64,000 nucleotides of DNA from Hypericum androsaemum (taxonomy: Eukaryota > Streptophyta > Magnoliopsida > Malpighiales > Hypericaceae), in assembly GCA_963995505.1 (NCBI GenBank), contig OZ023182.1:7866707-7930706 (forward strand), written 5' to 3'. The notes under the pieces are model-generated. The model saw nothing but the letters and a program-made list of their open reading frames with translations, searched no databases and was not told the origin of the DNA. Shown here one piece after another: positions 1-12,781 of this stretch. Within the stretch, counting starts at the first letter, position 1. Every line of letters starts with the position of its first letter. Made by a program: the position numbers and the translations under genes.

Positions 1-480
1 TGGCCTCGGTCCCCAGAGAACACGGTCGCTGCGTGCTGCAACTTGTTGTCTCTAGCCTTTTATCGCTTGTGTTTTAGCTTTAGCCTTACATGGGGTGCTG
101 CTGAAGCTTTTTCTGCTGATGTCCAAGTCTGTTTATTGTTTTGCCGGGTTTTCATGTCTTTGTCGCGTGATGGTCGGGTCACCTGTTTCCTCAAAGGTTG
201 GGTAGATCGTCCTCGACTACCGTATCATTGTGGTTATTTTTCACATTCCTGTTCAAGTGCCTTGCAGTTGTGGGCTTCGGCCGTGGCAGCAAGTTATTCG
301 GTCTGCCACGAACAACCCGATAGGGTTGTTTTTTTCCTTCCAAGTCCATTTTTTTTCAGGCACGTATTGTTCAGGAACTGTTTTTTGTAACTAACCTGAT
401 GATTGTATCTCAACTGATATCCACCCTTTGTGTTGTAATATCTACTTTGATCCTGGAATAAAGATTGAATAAAAGTTTGT
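1..480 (+). other. Probable 3' end of a + strand transcript, gene not identified
   Basis: The stretch has moderate GC and ends in two closely spaced AATAAA signals (457-462 and 468-473), after which the sequence turns AT-rich. This is how the 3' end of a + strand plant transcript usually looks. An open frame at 43-390 (115 codons) has an unusual Cys/Phe/Ser-rich composition and no domain I recognise, so it is probably untranslated sequence. A host gene ending just outside the window or a LINE 3' end are both possible. Confidence 0.35.
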
Positions 481-1561
481 TTTGTGTTGTATACCTGGTT
501 TGGCTAATTATATTATTATATGCTGGCTTTGAAGTTGCACCCACCCTCTCAGTCAGATCTTGGAATTTAATTGCAGAAAAATAGCCACTTTTGGAATCCC
601 ATCTTTTCTTTAATGTTCATCGACCTGGTCTCAACTCTTCCAAGAATTGGAATTCGTGGATTCTTGAAATCTTTTGCTTCTCTCCACATTTATTGAGTTT
701 TCCGGAAATGGAAATTTGAAACTGAACATCAGGTTAATTGAATTCCCTACACACTCTAGTACTGAATTACTGATCCTGAAGCAAATTTTGCCGTTGTGGA
801 CAAGCATAGGAGCCAAGTGTACCCAACTTTTGGTGGTGATGAACCAGCTTACGAAATGCCTCTTTTCTTAATCTTGGCTTTTGTGAATAAGCTTAAGCTA
901 AACATCACTTTCCTCCAAAATATCAATGTTCATTCCTGACCGTTGGATTGTGAACACTAAGAATTGAACTGATTTATAACGTGCTCAAACGAGGCACGGG
1001 GTCAAGGGAGTGGGACCAGCCATTGTTAGCAAGTTGAGTGGAATACGAGAGATTATGTTGGTAGTCAGACATCCACAATTACAGTCTCCAAATTAATAAT
1101 AATAATATCCACCTTTGATTGATTATTTAAGACCAAAAGCAATGAACCCTGGCAAACTGGTGGGGCCCCGCAAGGCGCGTCGCGTCGTCTTGTCTGCGAA
1201 TGTCTATACGATCAAGATTAGATCTCTACTTCCTTGGTCCTAGTTTTTTTTTTGTTTCTAGAGGATCTTCCTTGGTCTTGGTTAAGCTACATTATAATAT
1301 TTTATCGCATTCAACGACAGGATTCCGTATGTTTCATATTTCAAGTTTTTTATTCAACGAGAGGGCTACAGCCCAATCCACAACCGACAATCCGAAGTTC
1401 ACACTGTCGTGAAGATGAGCTTGCAGAATGAGGCTGAGGCCTGAAAGGACCCAACTGGCCCAGGAGTATTTTTATCCGACTCTTTTATAAATGCGAAAAA
1501 TACAATTATTCAATGTCTTAATAACTTTTTTTTTGTTGGATATGGAGATTCTAACCTGATA
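481..1561. other. Intergenic, no gene seen
   Basis: AT-rich sequence with only short unsupported open frames on both strands. I see no domain, RNA gene or repeat boundary here. Confidence 0.5.
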
Positions 1562-2073
1562 CAGTAAAATCTCTCTAAAAAGATATTGTTGGGATGAAAG
1601 AAAAATATCACTTTAGAGAGGTTATTTGATAAGAAATGTTTACGTTTTTTCCCTCCAAAAATGTTAAAATTGAGTTTTTGATCAATAAATACGTAAATAA
1701 CAAAAAACTACTTTTTCTATATGCAAATTACCTAAAATTTTGACTTATAGCATTATTCAAATGATACACTCGATTAAGATATTTTCTTACAACAAGATGA
1801 ATGATGATGTAAAATTTATCAAATAAGCGAGTTTAGCACAAACTAATGTCTTATAATATTGTTTGAATTCATAAAATATGTAAAAATATATGTATTTATT
1901 AAAAAGTATGACTTTATGTGAAAATTGGGATCGAGATTTAAGACAAAAATTTTTTATGAAAAAGTATTAGTTATTATGATAGAGATGTTATTAAATTTTA
2001 ACACTAGTTCCGACTCTGGACCAAATTTTTTTTATTAATTTAGAGAAGTTATCACTTTACAGAGGTTTTACTG
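1562..2073. mobile_element. Emigrant/pogo-like MITE
   Basis: The element is 512 bp and AT-rich with no coding capacity. It starts CAGTAAAATCTCTCTAAA and ends TTTACAGAGGTTTTACTG, an imperfect terminal inverted repeat, and is flanked on both sides by the dinucleotide TA (1560-1561 and 2074-2075). The terminal sequence, the TA target site and the length of about 0.5 kb all match what is known of Arabidopsis Emigrant MITEs, which derive from pogo-type (Tc1/mariner superfamily) transposons. A pogo-type transposase would be needed in trans. Confidence 0.8.
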
Positions 2074-2079
2074 TACTAA

Positions 2080-2805
2080 TAGGAGTGAGCAAAAATTAAG
2101 AACCATAGAACGGGCCCAATCCAAACCAAAAAATTCGGTCCAAAACGAACTCATTCAGATCGGTTCTTTGTTTGTTCAAAAATGGTTCTCAGATCTGGTT
2201 CGGATCTTTCCGAAAAGAACCATAGAGATCATAGTTTTTTTAGACAAGAAAAAAAAGGCTATATGTGACAGGACCACAAAACCAATATAATTTTTCTCGG
2301 ATAATGCAATAACAACCAATTTATAATTATTCAACATTCATTGACGACAACCCTAAATGTCAAATCTTAATTGTAATCTCTCCTCTCAATCTCCTTACCA
2401 TCTCTCGTTGTTTTACACCTCTGGCTTGGACAAGGAAAAAAAAAGCATGTTGGCAAGACCATACAACTAATATAATTTTTATCGGATAATACAATAACAA
2501 CTAATTTACAGTTATTCAACATCATTGACGACAATCCTAAATGCCAAATCTTAATTGTCATCTCTCTTCTCGATCTCTTTTTCATCTCTCCTTGTTTTAC
2601 ACCTCTGTCTTGGACCTATTTGTCGTCTCTTGACAGCCTCCTCCAGTCCATAATAGTCATTTAAAAAAAATTCAATTGGGGTCGGTTCTGATCCAAAACC
2701 GATGATCAAATAGTCTGGTCCGAATCACATATATTTTTCTAAATGGTTCTCTGTTCTCGTGATTTGGAACGGATCAGTTCGATTCGAACCATTTGCTCAC
2801 CTGTA
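2080..2805. mobile_element. hAT-like non-autonomous element with an internal duplication
   Basis: The ends are inverted copies of a GGTGAGCAAA-type motif (TAGGAGTGAGCAAA on the left, TTTGCTCACCTGTA on the right), followed inward by GAACC/GGTTC blocks common in plant hAT-like elements. Inside, about 180 bp is repeated head to tail (about 2250-2432 and 2436-2613), each copy ending near the words ACACCTCT and CTTGGAC. I could not find a convincing 8-bp TSD, and the left end abuts the neighbouring MITE, so the exact borders are uncertain. Confidence 0.55.
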
Positions 2806-3693
2806 GATATTAGAGTGAATTGCTCATACGAGACCCATGTCGCCGATTAGTTTGAGAATGCGCATCACTTGACTGGCTGATGTATGGAAGTCAGTGAACA
2901 GAATTGCATAGATATCTAGCCGGATTGTATCTCTGAAAAGTAAAGATGAGATGACGGTTTGATGAAAGTATCTCATATAATTCCTCTCTGCACTAATATT
3001 TGTTTCTTCTGGTGTTTTTATCTGGACCCCCTCATCCTTGAGACGGATATCCTCTGTATCCATTTTTTGCTCCCATCCCTCTGGCTTTTTCTACCTTTTG
3101 GTATCTTCCCATTCTTTCCATTTCCTTTGCAGGCCACAACCTAACAATTTCTTCAGCTTCCACGTGATTCTAACGCCTATCAACTCTTCCTTCTCCGAGC
3201 AATTTTGCTGCTTTACCGCAGCCCGGATCCTGTTCCGACGGATACGGATCCATCCCGACATAATACAGAGGATGTTGAAGAACCACTGAGTGTCACTTTC
3301 ACGGGTAATAAACAACATATTACTGGGGCAACAGTCTAAGGAAACCAAATTGGTCTTGACAACAACATTGAGATGTTCAATATAAAAGACAATGATGCTC
3401 TTTGTTGAGCTACCTAGCAGCAGACTATCCCAAAATTTTCTCAAATCCTTTCAATAAGCAGACAATGCAGCAGCTAAAGGAACGCAGAATGTCACGAGAC
3501 TAGCAACTTGAGCAGAGCAGGCACACAACAGCCGAAGGTAGCCGCTGACTATAGACAAACACAAGGACACAATTCACCAAGGCAAAAATCCATCCCCTTC
3601 CCCGTCGGCTTGATCAGATTCTTGCACTTTCTTATTTACATGCTGTGATTGGGAGGCATTCACATATAGGCGTCCAATTCTACTGCTATTCTT
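2806..3693 (-). other. Downstream flank and probable 3' UTR of the WVD2-like gene
   Basis: There is no recognisable coding sequence. The right part, next to the stop codon at 3694-3696, is probably 3' UTR of the minus-strand WVD2-like gene. I see no single clear polyadenylation signal. The left part (2806-3090) is unassigned, and its open frames of up to 117 codons show no domain. Confidence 0.4.
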
Positions 3694-6146
3694 TTAATCA
3701 GCAAGTTCGATGGGTTCTTGAGCGGAAACAGGCTGAGCTTGCTCTGCAATTGATGGTTCATCATCTGCGTTGGGCTTAACTCTGGTTGCTTCACTTTCAG
3801 GAACCGACTCTTCTTCTCCACGCAGGTCAGATGTGTCTTCATTCTTTTGGACAGACAAGGTGGTGGCGGCTTTCTCAGTTGTGACCTTGGGCGCTCTTTT
3901 CCTTCCCACATTTGCAGCGACTAAATTTGTCTTTTCAGAAGGAAGTTTGGGGAGGGATCTGCGCTGCGGTTTCTTTGGATTTACAGTGGACGGTCCTTTA
4001 GCAGAATGGTTGCGTGCTGTTTTCTCATCCAAACTTAGACGATTTAATTGACTGCTTGGAATGCTGTTTCCTTCAGAGTCTGCAGGGGATGAGCTCTTTC
4101 TGCGACCTAGCTTAGGAGACTTGGGTCTTGTTATCGGTATCTGCATTGAAGTAGAAGAAATTAAGGCCATTGTTAAATTACATTGTTAGAGATAATGACA
4201 GCAGCTTCCGAAAGAGGTCTACAGCTAAACAAAATGGCAATGAAGCACACAACTTGACGCTTTCTTCATTAAACAAAAGAGGCTAAATTCCGGCATTTGG
4301 GACATGATGCTCACGCGCAAACAATTGACAGAGAAATTAGAGCACAACAACTTCCACAGTCAAGACAAGCAAGTGATAAAAAATTGTCATTGATAAAAGC
4401 ATGACAGATTTAGACTAATTATATGATTAAAAAAATGTCCGCATGTGCTCATAAGGGCAATTGGCAAACATTAGAGCTGTAACCACAAGCAATGTCAGCA
4501 AAAGGTTTTTTAGTCCTATTGAATTAAAAGGTTTTTTAGTCCTTCAATACCTGCAAAAGCTTTCCTAGTCCTACCGAATTAGAAACTAATTCTCACCAAC
4601 CACTAATTCAAAGTGCAACGCTACTAACAAGTTACCTTCTTTAGCTCCACTTTGGGTGGTGCAGGCTCCTGATAGAAGGTTGGCAAGGGAGTGGCTTTAA
4701 AGTTTAAACTCTTCCGGAAATTCTTGATCTCAGCTTCTTGAGTTTCCTGAAAATATTCGAAGTACTGTCAGAGGAAGTCGAGAACAATGGTCTGTCAAAC
4801 AAAAAGGTGAATTAAGTACCTTTGACTTGGCTTGCAGGCTAGTCTTTTCCACTTCCTTCGCATGGACTTTTTCCTCCAGCATAGTGTAAAACTGCCAGCC
4901 ATAACACAAAAAAGTTGCTTTTGCATTATCACTAGAAGTCAAGACTAAGAGCATCAACGAAGTGCAACACTTACCTCCCTCCTTTTCTCAGCTCGTTCAT
5001 CACATTTGAAGCTAAAACCATAATTTGGGAGCACACCAGCCTTGCGAGGTATAGTATCTTTTGGTGTGGAACTTAAAATTATGTTGAGGAGAACATACAA
5101 AGAAAGCACCATAAAGAACAAGTACAAGACAACTACTCAAAACAAAAAGGATACGTTGATGATTCTGAATCCTCTTCAGCTCCAACAATAGCTTCTTTCT
5201 TCACAGGTTTTTGCTTTGCCTTTTCCCTATACTCAGACCCAAAAAAACATAATTGGTGAGGGGACACATCCACCAGAAAATTGTAAGAAGGGTGAAGCAA
5301 ACTGCCACAAGTTCACATCCATCTCTCTGGAATCCGGTCAGCCCAGAGAAAATTTTACCAAACACTGCAATTGATAGGACAAGAAATTTCTCCAAGAATG
5401 GAACAGCGGAAAAGAAATAGTAAAAGCAACATACTTGCCCTGCGACGATCTCATGTCAGACTTCTCAGATAGCTGCCAGAAGCAAACGAAAGAAGGATCA
5501 AGCATAAGCAACCTATTAGTAGTTAATGTAACAAACTAGTGCTAGTAGTAGGTTGAGTGCTCAACCTGTTTTCCTTGAAACGATTTAGTTTTTATGGGAT
5601 GCTTCGATTGTGAATCAGAAGCAGAGCCATTTGCCACTTTCAGTGATCCACCTGCACCATCCTTTGATTTCTTCACTTGAGTAGCTGGGGCTTTCTGAGA
5701 GTTTGACGACTTTTCGACCTTGCTTTTTGGTGGACCAACTCGGGGTTTTGCTTTGTCTAGTTGTCCTGCATCATTCACTTTCCCATCCTGCATTAACAAA
5801 CGGAAGAAAACAAATCACTGTTTCAGTTGTTGAGCAAACCAGGAAAAAATAAAAAATAAAGAATGCAGGCCAATGTAGACAGAGACAACCCATCTCTTAC
5901 CAGACGCACATATACTTTTTGCTCAACCTCAGTGGCTAATGCAACATCATTAGTGGCATCATCGAGCAACGTGGATGCATCCTGGCTGTCTTCATTTGCA
6001 TCCATAGACTCGGTTACTCTCGCACGAATCTTGCTTGCATCACCAGCGACATCATCCCTTCCATCAGCAGAACCAGTACGATGAACACCATTTCGATGGC
6101 CCGTGCTAACCCAGTTGTCGCAAACAAGATTCTGCTCCGAATCCAT
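3694..6146 (-). CDS. WVD2-like protein (TPX2 family, microtubule-associated)
   Basis: Members of this family bind cortical microtubules and influence anisotropic growth. I read eight coding exons on the minus strand: 5901-6146, 5566-5787, 5435-5472, 5155-5226, 4975-5071, 4820-4891, 4636-4746 and 3694-4140. All have GT/AG borders and an unbroken frame of about 434 residues, normal for the family. The N-terminus contains the family-like HRNGVH. Residues 83-200 are basic and low-complexity. The TPX2 core begins at about residue 207 ([19 protein letters not shown]), continues with [20 protein letters not shown], and ends with FYQEPAPPK and [12 protein letters not shown] near residue 300. The C-terminal 130 residues are Ser/Lys/Glu-rich and probably disordered. 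The ATG at 6144-6146 was chosen because an AG acceptor at 6158-6159 precedes it closely. Oddity: the hallmark KLEEK reads MLEEK (residues 229-233). It is closest to the WDL4/5/6-type subgroup, but I cannot assign one ortholog. Confidence 0.9.
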
Positions 6147-6646
6147 CTCACCAGAACTAAACAAACGGATCGACATTAGCACAGAACACAAATTCACATT
6201 GTTCAGATAGTGTTGACTCAAAAGAAAACCGCAGAAGATGAACAAAGCAACACAATCTCACAATCACTTGCCCTGTGCATATTTCCCTACAATACAATAC
6301 AATTCCAAAAACAAAAAAAACAAAGCAACTCAGAAGTAGACAGCCTTTTTCTTCAAGAAACACACAACTGGTTTTCCAACAAACCCAACTCAACTAAGCC
6401 TCCTACTAAAACAACAAACACACACCCACAAACAGTAAGATTCAATCCGACATCTGGGAACCATACCAAGGGGCAAATCCGACCTTTCCACACTGATCTA
6501 CCTCCATAGCAGAAAAAAGACTCAAACTTTGAACTTAAAACAGCACAAAATGGGGAATGAGAAACCCCCCCACTTTCAGTACTGATGTTTGCTAATGAAC
6601 CCAGAACGAAAATGGACATATGTGAAAAGAAAATAAAAAGGAAAAT

Positions 6647-6680
<34 letters not shown>

Positions 6681-6834
6681 CAAAAAGGGAAGCTTTCCCT
6701 CCTCCGTTACCTCGTATTACAAGAGGACAAGTCTACAATTTCACCATCACCACTACACTTGCTCACTAGGATCTGTTCTTCTTCTTCTTCTTCTTCTTCT
6801 TCTTCTTCTTCTCTAGAGAGAGAATGAGAGGGTT

Positions 6835-6867
<33 letters not shown>

Positions 6868-6870
6868 GGG
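6147..6870 (-). other. 5' UTR and 5' UTR intron of the WVD2-like gene
   Basis: An acceptor (TTTAG) lies just upstream of the start codon and a donor (GAG/GTAACG) reads at 6711/6710 on the minus strand, giving an inferred leader intron of about 550 bp (6158-6710). The inferred first exon (6711 to about 6870) contains a (GAA)n tract at 6777-6812 and a (CT)n tract at about 6826-6862, typical of plant 5' UTRs. The intron carries a second (GA)n tract at 6646-6680. Confidence 0.55.
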
Positions 6871-8363
6871 ATCCAGAACTAAAAAAAATACACACTCTCT
6901 TGGTAGTCCAAGAAAGGCCTATGGCTAGTCTCTCTCGATCCTGACCTGGACCTTCTTCTTACTATTGAAATTTTCTTGCAATAGTTTACTTGTTTGTCTT
7001 TAATGTGTTCTTGACTTCTCTCTCTTGTACCTTGTTTTCTTTAATTAGTTAAATTATTTAAGAGGCTCCTTCCTCCTCCTGTAATAAATAATAATAAGTA
7101 CAAACAAGGGTCGGTTAATAATTAGCAAGTGGTTTTTTTTTTCTAGGGTACGGTTATTTATGCTCAGGCTTTTTACGGTTGTCACCCCACGTTCTAACCA
7201 AGCGGTTAATTTTTGTAACCGTGCCTGAGTAACCGTACGGTCCCTATGAATTCTTCTCCGTGATTTTATTTTCAAAATGGTTACGTAGGAATCAACTTGT
7301 CATGATATTAAATTTGGGTATTCAATTTATAATTTTAAGATAATAAATTTGTGTTATTAGTATAAACAAACACTCTTTATTTGAAACAAGTGATACGGTA
7401 ATATAATGAGATTTGTCAATTAATTGTTGTAGTTGGGCAATAGATATGTATGTATTTGTCGGTATCTGCTTGTGCTGTATATCTTCAGCTTGCATCAAAT
7501 AATTTTAAGAGTTTGTTTGCGAAGAGAAAAATAATTGATGAGTGGAGCCTTTTGGTGGACCTGACGTTTCCTTTAACGTGATTGGCGTTACAAATTGGGA
7601 TAGATTTTTTTTGTCGAATTACAAATCGAGTAAGATCATAAGTGGAGAGAAATATTTCTTCATCAAATTTTATTACAACTTTTTTTTACCGACTCAATTT
7701 GAAATTTCTCATAAAATTACAACATTTATTATTAGTAAGATCATAAATGTACGTGGGTTTTTTACACTTACAAAGTAGTATTTAAATACGTTTTCTCAAA
7801 TAAAATGCATCGAATTTAAGTTTGCACGGTTTTTTAATTCGTCAACGTGTGGTAAAACTAAGACATGCGAAAACAATGATGGACACAAAGTCAAAGCGGT
7901 ACCATGTCAAAATATTTGCACTCAATACGAAATCTTAATACAATAAATAGTCAAATCTTTTACATTTATAAAAAATTTATCACTCATACAACTAAAATTG
8001 TTATGAACGATAAAAATATAAAGATGATAAAAGGATACCGTTTTTTTCTATTTCTTTTTGCATAAGCAAATATAACTGTTTTTAGAACATGTACACGTTT
8101 CTAGTAACGGCCAGGATAAACCACGATCTCTAGGGAAGCCAATTTCGCTCTACATATGATTTTAATATATATTTTTCTCTGGATTGCTGTGAAAGAAAAA
8201 AAAATGCTTACGGATAATGAAATAAGGAATTGTTTCTTCCAGGAGAAGGCGGCTGAAGATAAGAATTTAATATCTAAAATGTTTTTTGTATAAATGTGGA
8301 AATTTTGACCAGTGCACTAGATTAATATTTTGGGTTTTTCAATTTAATTATCGTGTTATATTA
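6871..8363. other. Intergenic AT-rich stretch
   Basis: Presumed upstream region of the WVD2-like gene, then AT-rich intergenic DNA. No gene is seen apart from the small fold-back element at 7144-7247, and the open frames here show no domain. Confidence 0.5.
7144..7247. mobile_element. Small fold-back element (about 104 bp)
   Basis: The left end TAGGGTACGGTTATTTATGC pairs imperfectly with the right end, which in reverse complement reads ATAGGGACCGTACGGTTACT; both continue into CTCAGGC. Short inner arms with ACGGTTG and AACCG add further pairing. This looks like a very small MITE or fold-back element. No target duplication is clear. Confidence 0.45.
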
Positions 8364-8368
8364 TTACA

Positions 8369-8783
8369 CGAAGAATTTCATGCATAAACTTAATTAATAC
8401 AAAATCATAATATTTAATGAACACATCATTAAATCGAAATAGCCATATTCAATTATTTACCTCTAGTAGCGCAGTCCGTTCTTCGAGAGGTATGTCGTCC
8501 TCGCTCACGTACACGAAGCAGGGATCGGGTTTCACCGCCTAAAAACCTTGAGAGTCTCCTAGAGAAAAAACTAGGTCTCTTTTTCTCTGGTGTGTCTCTC
8601 CCTCCCAGTAAAAATCCACATTCCGTATAAATAGAGAATTCTGGGAGGAGAAAGGGGTGGGAGATTTATCACGTATAACAAACTCTCCTCATCCAAATCT
8701 CTTTCAAATTTAAATTAAAACTAAAAGATATCCAATATCTTTTATTTAATTTAATAGGATAATCATGGGTGGATAATCCTTCA
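8369..8783 (-). repeat. RE1 3' LTR (415 bp)
   Basis: It aligns along its full length to 15460-15933 apart from a 50-60 bp insertion present only in the right copy. It contains a TATA-like stretch at about 8624-8634. Confidence 0.93.
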
Positions 8784-9866
8784 TCTCCCACTCACACATG
8801 ATTGACAATAATCAATCTATTCTCTCATTTTCGCGTTTGGCAGATAGGCCGTGCGACCAGCATACATCGAGTGCACTTAGCTAAACCCAAGAGCACATAG
8901 TGGCCACTTGGATGATAGCTTCTCGATTAGCACCTCCATCGTATATAGTATGCATTACCCTAGGTCTTATCTCATAATCATTGTTTCTCACATGTAATTT
9001 CTGAAATAATCTATTCGTGTTCACTATTGTATTGCTCTCAACACAATAGGCATGCCAGTGAACCACGAAGCTTCTAGAATGTGATCGATAGAGAACCTTC
9101 TCCTTTAACGATATTTCTTCCATCATGATCTAGCCAGCTTTTCCAGTTAGCCTTGCCAGGTTGAATCATAACCATGACCCTTTAAAGACTTTCCAAGCTA
9201 GCGGCACTGAATCATACTTCTAAAATACGTTAAGGATCCTAAGGGTAGAGTTCCGAAAACTATAGTTTTCGGAGTTAGTCTCACACTAGGGAAATTGAAA
9301 TCACTTTTTAATAAATTAATTTCCCATCCAAAAGGTCGTAAAGCACACATGACACGAACCATGTGTTATGATATTCTTTCCTTCAAAAGGAGCGCATGTC
9401 TCTCACTAAAATACCATACTAGAGTATCAGCCTCGATATTCACGAACAATGGCTTTAGTCTACCCAAAGACTACTCCAGGCTATCAAGACAGAATTATGG
9501 TAAGTTCTACTTATTTCTTACCATTGGATTCCATATAATCCTAATAAGTTCCGAGAACTTATTTAATGCAGCATCTATTGCATGCACCATTAATAATCTT
9601 GCACTTTAACAAGTCCCTTTCTTGTAATTAAGCAAGACGACATTCATATTTTAGAGCAGTCACTCGAATGATGTCCTAAAAATACCTCATCTCAATCAAG
9701 AATCAACCAATTGACTCCCACTGAGATAAACACCCGTGTGAGTGGGCTACTTTTCTATCCGACATGCATTTAAGTAAATGTTACAAAAATAACATTCACA
9801 CAATATGTATTGCTGAAACAACTTTACTTTTATTGAATAACAAATTCATTACAATATGAGCATAAA

Positions 9867-12781
9867 CTAACATCTTCGCAAACCCTGGGACCTGGCATGT
9901 TTCACAAAAATATCTCTAGATAGGCCCTTAGTCATCGGATCTGCTATCATATCCTGTGTAGGTATATGTGTTATGCTCACTTCCTTACACGTAACCATAT
10001 CCCTAACAAAGTGATACTTGATATCAATATGCTTTGCTCTGCTATAAAATCTAGGATTCTTAGCATAAGCAATCGCTGCTTGATTGTCGCAAAATAAGCT
10101 CATTGGTTCTCCTGCGCTGGTTAGGCAAATAGTTTAAGAACCTCTTCAACCATACTGCTTCTTGTACAGCAGCTGCAGAAGTAACATATTCAACTTCCAT
10201 AGTTGACAGGGAGACGCATGTCTTTTTCTTGCTGCTCTATGAAATAACACCCCTGCCTAGTAAGAAGACATATCCGGATGTGGATTTCTTCTCGTCCACA
10301 TCTCCTGCCCAATCGGCATCAGTGTACCCTTTCAGCGTTAGGTCTTGACCTTGATAACACTGTGAGTATTCTGCAGTCGTATTCAAGTACTTCATAATTT
10401 CCTTGACTGCTTTCCAATGTGTTCTTCCTGGATTAGATTGGTATCTGCTTACTATCCCAACAGCATAGCAGATATCTGGCCTTGTACACAATATTGCATA
10501 CATGAGACAATCCACCGCATTAGCATAAGGGACATTCATCATATCCTGTTTCTGTTGAGCTGTTTTTGGACACATTTCTTTGTTCAGATTATGACCTTTG
10601 ACAATTGGGACATATCTGGGATTACTGTCATTACTGTTGAACAGTTCTACTACTTTACGGATATATGTCTCTTGAGAAAGAGACAATAGCCTCTTCGAAC
10701 GATTCCTCGAAATCTTAATTCCGAGCACGTAATCAGCTTCTCCCATATCTTTTATTTCAAAATTGGACGAAAACTAAGCTTTGAGCTCGTTAAGATATCC
10801 CAAGTCATTTCCAGCCAATAGTATGTCATCTACATATAATGTAATCATGACAAACTTTTTACCTGAGCATTTAATATAGACACAATGGTCTTCGTCTATC
10901 ATTTTAAAATCATACGACATGATAGTGTTATGAAAATGAATGTACCACTGTCTAGAAGACTATTTTAGGCCATAAATTGATCTCATCAATTTGCAAACTT
11001 TACGTTCGCTGCCTTTTTGGATGTAACCCTCTGGTTGAACCATATAGATTTCTTCATCCAATTCTCCATATAGAAAAGCAGTCTTAACATCCATTTGATG
11101 TAGCTCAAGGTCCATATTTACCACCATAGCCAGAAATAATCCTGATGGACGTAGATCTTACAACAGGTGAGAAAGTCTCATCATAGTCAATCCCTTTCCT
11201 CTGTGTGAATCCTTGGGCAACTAAGCGGGCTTTGTACCTTTCGATACTACCATCTACTTTTCGCTTAATTTTGAGAATCTATTTATTCCCAATTGCCGTA
11301 CGCCCTTCAGACAGGTCAACCAGTTCCCAAACATAATTTTTCTTCATGGAAGCCATCTCTTCCTCCATTGCTTTAGCCCATTCATTCTTCTCGGGAGATG
11401 ATAAAGCATCAGAGACATTCTCAGGTTCATTATCATGTTGTAGGATAGCTAAAAGAATCTCACTTGTATTATTATCTATAAATATCAAGAGAGCATCTTC
11501 TGCACCTTCGACCTCAAATCGTCTGCGTGGAATTCTTGTTCTTTTAGTTCTACGAATTTTCATACTCCCACTAGAATTTGGAATTGTACTCCCACTAAGA
11601 TGATGATCATATGGATCACGAACTTCCGGATCAGTTGGTGGTGGTAAATCATGATCTTCTTCCTCCATTATTCTCCCACTCGGAGGGAGCGATCCAGATG
11701 ATTCTGTCTCATCAGTTTCATAGAGGGTAAGATCTTTACTTACCTCTCCCAATTTTGGAAAATCATTTTCCAAAAATGTGACATCTCGTGATTCAAATTC
11801 TGTCACTTGTCCATTTTCGTGTTCGCCCACGAACACATATCCCTTTGATACTTCAAAGTATCTAATGAAGATACTCTTCTTACCTCTCGGTCCTAATTTA
11901 CCAAAATTACTGGAGGTAGTGTGGACATAAGATGCACACCCCCACGATCGTAAGTAGCTTAGATCGGGCTTTCGACCTGTCCACAATTCGTAAGGGGTGG
12001 TAGTGACAGACTTGGAGGGCACACGATTTAGAACATATGTGGCAGTAAGGAGTGCATCTCCATAAAATGATATAGGTAAATTCACTTCTGCCATCATAGA
12101 TCTAACCATGTCTAGAAGGGTCCTATTCCTTCTTTTTGCTACCCCATTTTGTTGAGGTGTGCGAGGAATGGGCAACTGATGTTCAATTTCTTTTTCATCA
12201 CATAGAGTTTTAAACTCATCGAAAAGATACGCAAGACCACGATCTGTTCGTAAGGCCTTGATCTTCCATTCTAATTGATTCTCAACATAATTCATGAAGG
12301 TCTTGAAGCAACTTAATGCTTCAGACTTGTGAGAAATTAAATAGATTAGACCATACCTGCTATAGTCATCTATAAATGTGATGAAATAATAGGCTCCATG
12401 CCTAGCCCTCACAATCATTGGACCACAAATGTCTGAATGGATTAATTGTAACAGATAGTCAGCTCTAGTTTCCTTACCAAATGGTTTTCTAGTCGATTTT
12501 CCTTCTAGACAACGTTCGCAAGTAGGTAAGATAGCCTTTTCCAAGTTACCTAATAGTCCTGCCTTAGCTAGACGATTCAAGCGATCTTGACCAATATGGC
12601 CTAATCTAGAATGCCACAATACAACATCATCCTGAGATGGTGGCGTGGTAGTGACCATGGAAAAACTTATTCGAGGTAAATCACACAGATCAACATCCAT
12701 AATTAAGAAACCATTTGATTTATAACCAGATCCATAAAAAACATGTTTCAAAAGTAACTGAACAGAATTGTTCTCAAATAT
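9867..12781 (-). pseudogene. RE1 pol relic (integrase, reverse transcriptase, RNase H)
   Basis: The longest open part (11279-12751, about 490 codons) starts in the GAG-pre-integrase region: LWHSRLGHIG and CERC form the HHCC zinc site. The integrase core follows, with Asp in HSDICGP and Asp in RTDRG. The expected catalytic Glu in the QQNGVAE motif is Lys (QQNGVAKRRNR). The reverse transcriptase is split by frameshifts and stops, but LYVDDILLAGND is readable at about 10808-10850. Downstream, the ADYVLGIKI region and the RNase H parts (YTDADWAG at about 10290-10320, STMEVEYVTSAAA near 10200, CDNQAAIAYAKNP at 10060-10100) sit in different frames. Encoded activities would have been cDNA synthesis and integration; none can be functional now. 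Confidence 0.9.

Noticed and set aside
43..390. 115-codon open frame near the left edge
   Set aside because: Composition (Cys/Phe-rich) and lack of any domain suggest untranslated sequence before the AATAAA signals.
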